From the NCBI GenBank assembly GCA_002365025.1, contig DEYX01000045.1, positions 1 to 5,355 of the forward strand: a stretch of DNA of 5,355 nucleotides. Reading direction: 5' to 3'. Under the pieces are notes generated by a model that saw only the letters and a list, made by a program, of their open reading frames with translations, did no database searches and was not told the origin of the DNA. Positions within the stretch are counted from its first letter, which is position 1; each line of letters begins with the position of its first letter. Origin of the DNA: Hungatella sp. UBA3147 (GTDB lineage: Bacteria > Bacillota > Clostridia > Lachnospirales > Lachnospiraceae). Positions 5,021 through 5,355 of this stretch are shown one piece after another. A program made the translations under genes and the position numbers.

Positions 5021-5233
5021 ATGGAACAATCTGAACTTAAACATCTGTTGCGTGGGTTCGATGGATCTATTTTCAGTTATAATCAATCAGATCTATCCAA
5101 ACTCATGACTGATGAAAAACGCGATGAATTATTGAAACTTGGATACATTGCAGAACAAAAATCGGAACCAACCGCTGAGTCAAGATATGTGATAACTGCA
5201 TCCGGACTCAAAGCACAACAGCAATCCTCTTAA
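5021..5233 (+). CDS. Small winged-helix-like protein, 70 aa, divergent from the recombinase
   Basis: The gene reads rightward, opposite to every phage gene in the window. The ATG follows GGAGG at eight bases and a probable promoter. The end of the protein, ELLKLGYIAEQ, then SRYVITASGLKAQ, has the spacing of the last helix and wing of a winged-helix DNA-binding protein (long helix, short loop, beta strand, ITxxG turn). The first 35 residues (MEQSELKHLLRGFDGSIFSY, LSKLMTDEKRDELL) are helical. It is too short for a complete classic winged helix and has no recognised family. The stop is followed after eight bases by a strong hairpin, so it is a single-gene unit. It could be a phage regulator or a host gene at the right border. 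Confidence 0.65.
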   Translation: MEQSELKHLLRGFDGSIFSYNQSDLSKLMTDEKRDELLKLGYIAEQKSEPTAESRYVITASGLKAQQQSS

Positions 5234-5241
5234 TTTTTCGG

Positions 5242-5281
5242 CCTTCTCACAAAGATGTTTTCGTCATTCTTTGTGAGAAGG
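5242..5281 (+). terminator. Strong 14-bp hairpin after the divergent gene, probable terminator
   Basis: CCTTCTCACAAAGA (5242-5255) and TCTTTGTGAGAAGG (5268-5281) pair perfectly over 14 bases with a 12-base loop. It begins eight bases after the TAA of the small gene. The sequence after the stem (GGTTATTC) has only a poor T run, and the reverse direction has AAAAATT instead. It therefore fits as a plus-strand terminator of modest quality, or as an inverted repeat with another role. Confidence 0.55.
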
Positions 5282-5309
5282 GGTTATTCATCCTCAAAAT
5301 TCTAATTCC

Positions 5310-5335
5310 TTGGCCGGGATTAGAGGCCTGGCCAA
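5310..5335. repeat. Short inverted repeat at the right edge
   Basis: TTGGCC and GGCCAA form 6-base arms with a 14-base spacer that itself contains an additional GGCC. A short minus-strand open frame crosses the window edge here but ends in the hairpin at 5242-5281, and I do not consider it a gene. No other feature is visible in positions 5286-5355. Confidence 0.3.
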
Positions 5336-5355
5336 TCTCAGTTTTACGACTTAGA

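Noticed and set aside
5290..5355. Minus-strand open frame entering from the right edge
   Set aside because: It terminates within the perfect hairpin and has no recognisable protein pattern; too short to support.

Overview
The window reads as the decayed end of a prophage in a low-to-moderate GC Gram-positive bacterium, most likely a spore-forming member of the Clostridia close to Lachnospiraceae. The evidence is strong AGGAGG-type ribosome sites, TTG and GTG starts, a Clostridia-type phage terminase pair, a lysin tail with choline-binding-type repeats, and an apparent S8 peptidase N-terminus in the left flank. The taxon is an inference from protein style, not from a marker gene.

Layout, left to right. 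Positions 1-220 (minus) hold the first 73 codons of a gene resembling the clostridial S8 (subtilisin-like) peptidases, cut by the window edge and probably host DNA. Positions 221-703 are mostly non-coding: one unrecognised 46-codon fragment, a terminator hairpin and a promoter-like pair. Positions 704-1450 (minus) are the wreck of a terminase large subunit gene. It keeps the Walker A and Walker B motifs but has three in-frame nonsense codons, and at about 935-952 it runs in frame into the cell-wall-binding tail of an endolysin. A deletion has therefore removed the rest of the terminase, the head and tail genes and the lysin catalytic domain. Positions 1532-2314 (minus) are the terminase small subunit, whose last 32 residues or so are lost to an apparent one-base deletion.

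Positions 2350-2882 hold a small phage protein, a tRNA-like gene with an abnormal C-rich anticodon loop, a hairpin touching its 5' side, a possible leaderless 41-residue ORF and a TATAAT element with repeated TGTCA(CG) boxes. I take this element to be the late promoter. Positions 2883-4845 (minus) are a tight, intact four-gene operon: tyrosine recombinase, coiled-coil protein, small DNA-binding-like protein, and a sigma/RinA-like late activator whose gene ends inside the putative late promoter.

Positions 5021-5233 (plus) are a divergent small gene with its own promoter, good RBS and a 14-bp downstream hairpin. The last 70 bases carry only a short inverted repeat.

Working model: the recombinase operon makes the activator, which turns on the late promoter just downstream; that transcript once ran through the tRNA-like gene, terS, terL, the structural genes and lysin to the terminator near 577-610. 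The regulatory and integration half looks intact and the packaging and lysis half is dead, so the element cannot make particles by itself. I found no CRISPR array, insertion sequence or convincing att repeat pair.
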